64,000 nt of DNA from positions 62,001 through 126,000 of the forward strand of contig JAUNGC010000007.1 in the NCBI GenBank assembly GCA_030524745.1, in the 5' to 3' direction. Shown one piece after another: positions 61,562 to 64,000 of this stretch. The DNA comes from Eubacteriales bacterium (GTDB lineage: Bacteria; Bacillota; Clostridia; Lachnospirales; Lachnospiraceae). The stretch's first letter is position 1; each line of letters opens with the position of its first letter. The notes below the pieces were generated by a model, which saw only the letters and a program-made list of their open reading frames with translations, was not told the origin of the DNA and made no database searches. The position numbers and the translations under genes are program-made.

Positions 61562-62806
61562 TTATTGTTTTTCTGATTTTGTGATCAAAATCAGGCCGAT
61601 TACAAATAAAAGAATCAGGGAGAGCACGCCGTATTTGGATTCATGCAGGAAAAAAGCGCAGGCCGAAATGATGAGCGGGCCAAAGAAGTCTGCAAATTTT
61701 CCGAATACGTCGAAAAATCCAAAATATTCGCTGGATTCATCCTTGGGGATGAGCTTGCCGAAGTAAGAACGGGACAGGGCCTGAATGCCGCCCTGACATA
61801 TGCCGACGCATAAAGCGAGAATCCAGAATTCCAACTCGGTATCCAGCCCGAAACCGATAATGCAGATACCTATATACATGACAATGAATATTTTAATCAG
61901 CCGCATGGCTCCCAGTTTTTTCGCAAGCATGCCGCTCAATATGGAGCAGGGGAATGCGACGAACTGCGTGAGCAAAAGGGCTAACACCATGGCGTTTGAG
62001 TCGATGCCAACCTCGCTGCCGTAGGTGGTGGACATGGAAATAATGGTATAAACGCCGTCGATGTAGCAGAAGTATCCGATAATGAAATATAAAAGCTTCT
62101 TATCCTTCGCCAGCTTTTTAAAAGTAGCGCCCAGACGGCTGAAGGTATGGGAAATCAGATGTTCCTGATGGGGCAGAGAATATTTCTGATGGACATTTTT
62201 ATAAAGCGGAATGGTCATTACAGCCCACCAGACCATCGTGATGACGAAGGAAATCCGGGTGGCCGTCAGCATGGGAAGATCCAGCGCGTCACAGTTCAAA
62301 ATGAGCAACAGCCCGGCAATGAAGGGAATGCAGCTTCCAATGTAGCCGAAGGCATAGCCGTAGGTGGAGATGCGGTCCATCCTCTCGTCCGTCGTGACGT
62401 CAATGAGCATGGCGTCATAGAAAATGTTGCAGGCGGCGTAGCCGATGCGCGACAGGATGAAGAAAACCAGGAATGCAATCCAGTTCGGCGCGAAAGTGAA
62501 CAGCACGCCCCCGGCGATAGCGAGAAGGAAAAAGACCGTAAAGATCCTTTTTTTCATATTTTCGTAATCGGCGATGGCTCCGAGAATCGGGGAGAGAACG
62601 GCAAGAATCAGGATAGATATGCTGGTTGCGCTGCCCCAGACGGAAGTGGAGGTGGCAGCCGCCATGCCCGCGCTTTCCGTCAGGCCGCGAAAGTAAATCG
62701 GAATGGTCGCGGTGACGATCATGATGAAGGCGGAGTTGGCAACGTCATACAGAATCCAGCTTTTCTCAGCTTTTGTGAGCCGTGCTTCGTTATTTTTCTC
62801 TTTCAT
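61562..62806 (-). CDS. MFS transporter, UMF1/Atg22-like
   Basis: This 414-residue protein has 12 membrane helices and fits the UMF1 (Atg22-like) branch of the major facilitator superfamily. It starts with charged residues then WILYDVANSAFIMIVTATIP, and has ISILILAVLSPILGAIADYE, typical of the group, plus QGGIQALSRSYFGKLIPKDE. ATG at 62806 is chosen because AAAGGAG lies 6 nt upstream; an ATG 33 bp earlier lacks such a site. The cargo is unknown. The right repeat of the flavodoxin islet lies about 110 bp from its stop. Confidence 0.88.
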   Translation of the reverse strand: MKEKNNEARLTKAEKSWILYDVANSAFIMIVTATIPIYFRGLTESAGMAAATSTSVWGSATSISILILAVLSPILGAIADYENMKKRIFTVFFLLAIAGGVLFTFAPNWIAFLVFFILSRIGYAACNIFYDAMLIDVTTDERMDRISTYGYAFGYIGSCIPFIAGLLLILNCDALDLPMLTATRISFVITMVWWAVMTIPLYKNVHQKYSLPHQEHLISHTFSRLGATFKKLAKDKKLLYFIIGYFCYIDGVYTIISMSTTYGSEVGIDSNAMVLALLLTQFVAFPCSILSGMLAKKLGAMRLIKIFIVMYIGICIIGFGLDTELEFWILALCVGICQGGIQALSRSYFGKLIPKDESSEYFGFFDVFGKFADFFGPLIISACAFFLHESKYGVLSLILLFVIGLILITKSEKQ

Positions 62807-62936
62807 GGGAGACTCCTTTGCATGGAAAATAATCGGCAATGCCCCTTTTATCAGGGCGCATTGCAGTTAACTAAATTGTAACTGATGGAAAAGAAGAAAG
62901 CAATGAAATTTCCCAAACGTTTTGAAATGTTATTCA

Positions 62937-62965
62937 TTGAACAGGAGATTCATATATAGTATAAT
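62937..62965 (+). promoter_or_regulatory. promoter of the last gene
   Basis: TTGAAC (62937-62942) and TATAAT (62960-62965) with a 17-bp spacer, 67 bp before the ATG at 63032. Confidence 0.75.
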
Positions 62966-63031
62966 TATGTCATCAGATTTATACTTTTGGCGACAAAAGA
63001 AGAAAAAATGTATTATGAGGAGGAAAAGCGA

Positions 63032-64000
63032 ATGACAGGAAGGGAAAGTCCGCAGGGGCAGTATATGGATAAGCCGTTGCCGCGTGACTACAATCAGGAA
63101 CCGGAAAGGGAGCAGGGCTGGAAACTGAATCAGGAAGAAGTGGTAAAACAGTGGAAGAAATTACCGCGCCTGAAGATGAGCAGTAAGCAGCTTAACACGG
63201 TGAAGTGGGTTGTTATCGTATTGGTTCTGGCGGTTGTATTGATTAAGTTTATCGGTTATATGAACGGACCGAAGCGCATGGCGGCCAGTTTCTTCAAAGC
63301 CGAGATCGCAGACGGCGACAGCGGTAAGTTATATGATATGCAGGATCTGCCGGACGGCAAATTCCTGACGAAAGAGATGTTTTTGAAAGTCTATGCCCAG
63401 CCGGAAGGGCAAGACGTCACAAATTATGAGGTGGTGAGCGACGGGACGGCAAAAGTATCCTCCGGCGACAGCTATTTTTACAATGAAGAGGAAGGGGAAG
63501 AACTGGATTTTATCGCCAATTATTCCGTCTACTATACGGTAAAAGGAGAGAGCAGCCTGCAGAAGAGAAGTTATCAGTTGATACGCCAGAGCGGGGCTTT
63601 TGGAGGACTGTTTGCGCAGTGGAAGGTTTCCGCCTCTGATATTGTGGCAAAGCGGGTGAGAATTTACGCGCCGGAGAGCGTGCAGCTTACACTGGACGGC
63701 GTTGCCCTGGGCGAAGAGGAATTGGCGGACAGCGGCAATTACGGTGAAAATTACCGCTGCTATCAGATGGATCTTTTTGCAGGAACGCATGAAATCTATG
63801 CGGAAGCGAATTATATGGAGCCGCAGAATTTTGAAGTGACGTTTTATGGTTCGGGCGACAGCTATGAAGTGCCGATGCTGTCTTTGAGCAGCGCCGCGCA
63901 GGAGACCATGCAGCAGACGATGATCGACTTGCTGAATGATGTTTATGAACTGTCCTATAATCAGGGTGATATTACCGAGTTATTGGACAATTTTACGAAT
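63032..64000 (+). CDS. membrane-anchored extracytoplasmic protein, TcaA-like, cut off by the window end
   Basis: The frame is open for 323 codons to the right edge, so the gene is incomplete. A cytoplasmic N-terminus of about 60 residues is followed by one membrane helix (VKWVVIVLVLAVVLIKFIGY, residues 66-85). The outer part has a small helical/beta domain (FFKAEIADGDSGKLYDMQ), then a PEGA-like segment with RVRIYAPESVQLTLDGVALG and AGTHEIYAEANYME, as in TcaA/YvbJ-type proteins. AGGAGGA lies 9 nt before the ATG. No N-terminal zinc ribbon is visible, unlike typical TcaA. The role is unknown. Confidence 0.75.
   Translation, partial: MTGRESPQGQYMDKPLPRDYNQEPEREQGWKLNQEEVVKQWKKLPRLKMSSKQLNTVKWVVIVLVLAVVLIKFIGYMNGPKRMAASFFKAEIADGDSGKLYDMQDLPDGKFLTKEMFLKVYAQPEGQDVTNYEVVSDGTAKVSSGDSYFYNEEEGEELDFIANYSVYYTVKGESSLQKRSYQLIRQSGAFGGLFAQWKVSASDIVAKRVRIYAPESVQLTLDGVALGEEELADSGNYGENYRCYQMDLFAGTHEIYAEANYMEPQNFEVTFYGSGDSYEVPMLSLSSAAQETMQQTMIDLLNDVYELSYNQGDITELLDNFTN

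Noticed and set aside
61073-61576. A 167-codon plus-strand frame over the flavodoxin gene start and MFS gene end
   Set aside because: It spans two genes on the opposite strand and is low-complexity and AT-rich.

Overview
The window looks like a chromosomal segment of a Gram-positive, spore-forming member of the Clostridia, most likely a Lachnospiraceae relative. The basis is SpoVG and SpoVT, a GlgC/GlgD pair, a DnaD plus DnaC-type helicase loader operon, a sortase-built pilus locus, AGGAGG-type ribosome binding sites, strong TTGACA/TATAAT promoters, and protein family resemblance. I see no rRNA, tRNA or CRISPR array.

Layout. 0.1-8.4 kb: a MoxR ATPase / DUF58 / membrane DUF4129-type operon, a small unknown protein, a methyltransferase, a large membrane-anchored protein with a degenerate C39-like tail, and queT (minus strand) behind a structured leader that may be a preQ1 riboswitch. 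9-14.8 kb: a lipoprotein, then minus-strand dnaD - helicase loader - prs, and murC. The dnaD/murC gap carries tandem 9-bp DnaA-box-like arrays. 15-25.6 kb: glgC-glgD, spoVG, a VTC polyphosphate-polymerase-like gene with its DUF4956 partner, pth-mfd, nicotinamidase, and lrgA-lrgB. 25.6-29.3 kb: an accessory stretch with two nearly identical Rpn-family genes, a chimeric GNAT remnant between them, and an intact GNAT gene. 29.5-46 kb: a pilus locus with a 4,268-residue beta-helix adhesin (LPKTG), an isopeptide-type backbone pilin (LPATG), and a class C sortase fused in frame to a minor-pilin-like protein. 46-55.2 kb: a GT-C-type membrane glycosyltransferase, a YfhO-family protein, a GH20 hexosaminidase, and a GH3 lipoprotein. 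55.3-64 kb: spoVT, a MATE exporter, degV, pncB, a small AT-rich islet with a flavodoxin-like reductase, an MFS transporter, and a truncated membrane protein at the right edge.

The most unusual signal is a family of three long imperfect hairpins (about 8.60-8.99, 17.95-18.27 and 52.59-53.03 kb). Each is a 320-435 bp near-palindrome. The stems differ completely in sequence between copies but are complementary within each copy, and conserved asymmetric internal-loop sequences recur at the same places. All three have the same orientation and sit just upstream of a plus-strand gene. This pattern of covarying stems and invariant loops suggests a structured RNA or a DNA-hairpin element rather than proteins, although short spurious reading frames run through each copy. 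I do not recognise it as a named family.

Other leads are the sortase-pilin fusion with a ribosome binding site and start codon inside it, the four-module architecture of the giant adhesin, the DnaA-box arrays beside the helicase-loading genes, and a perfect 19-bp inverted repeat overlapping the murC promoter.
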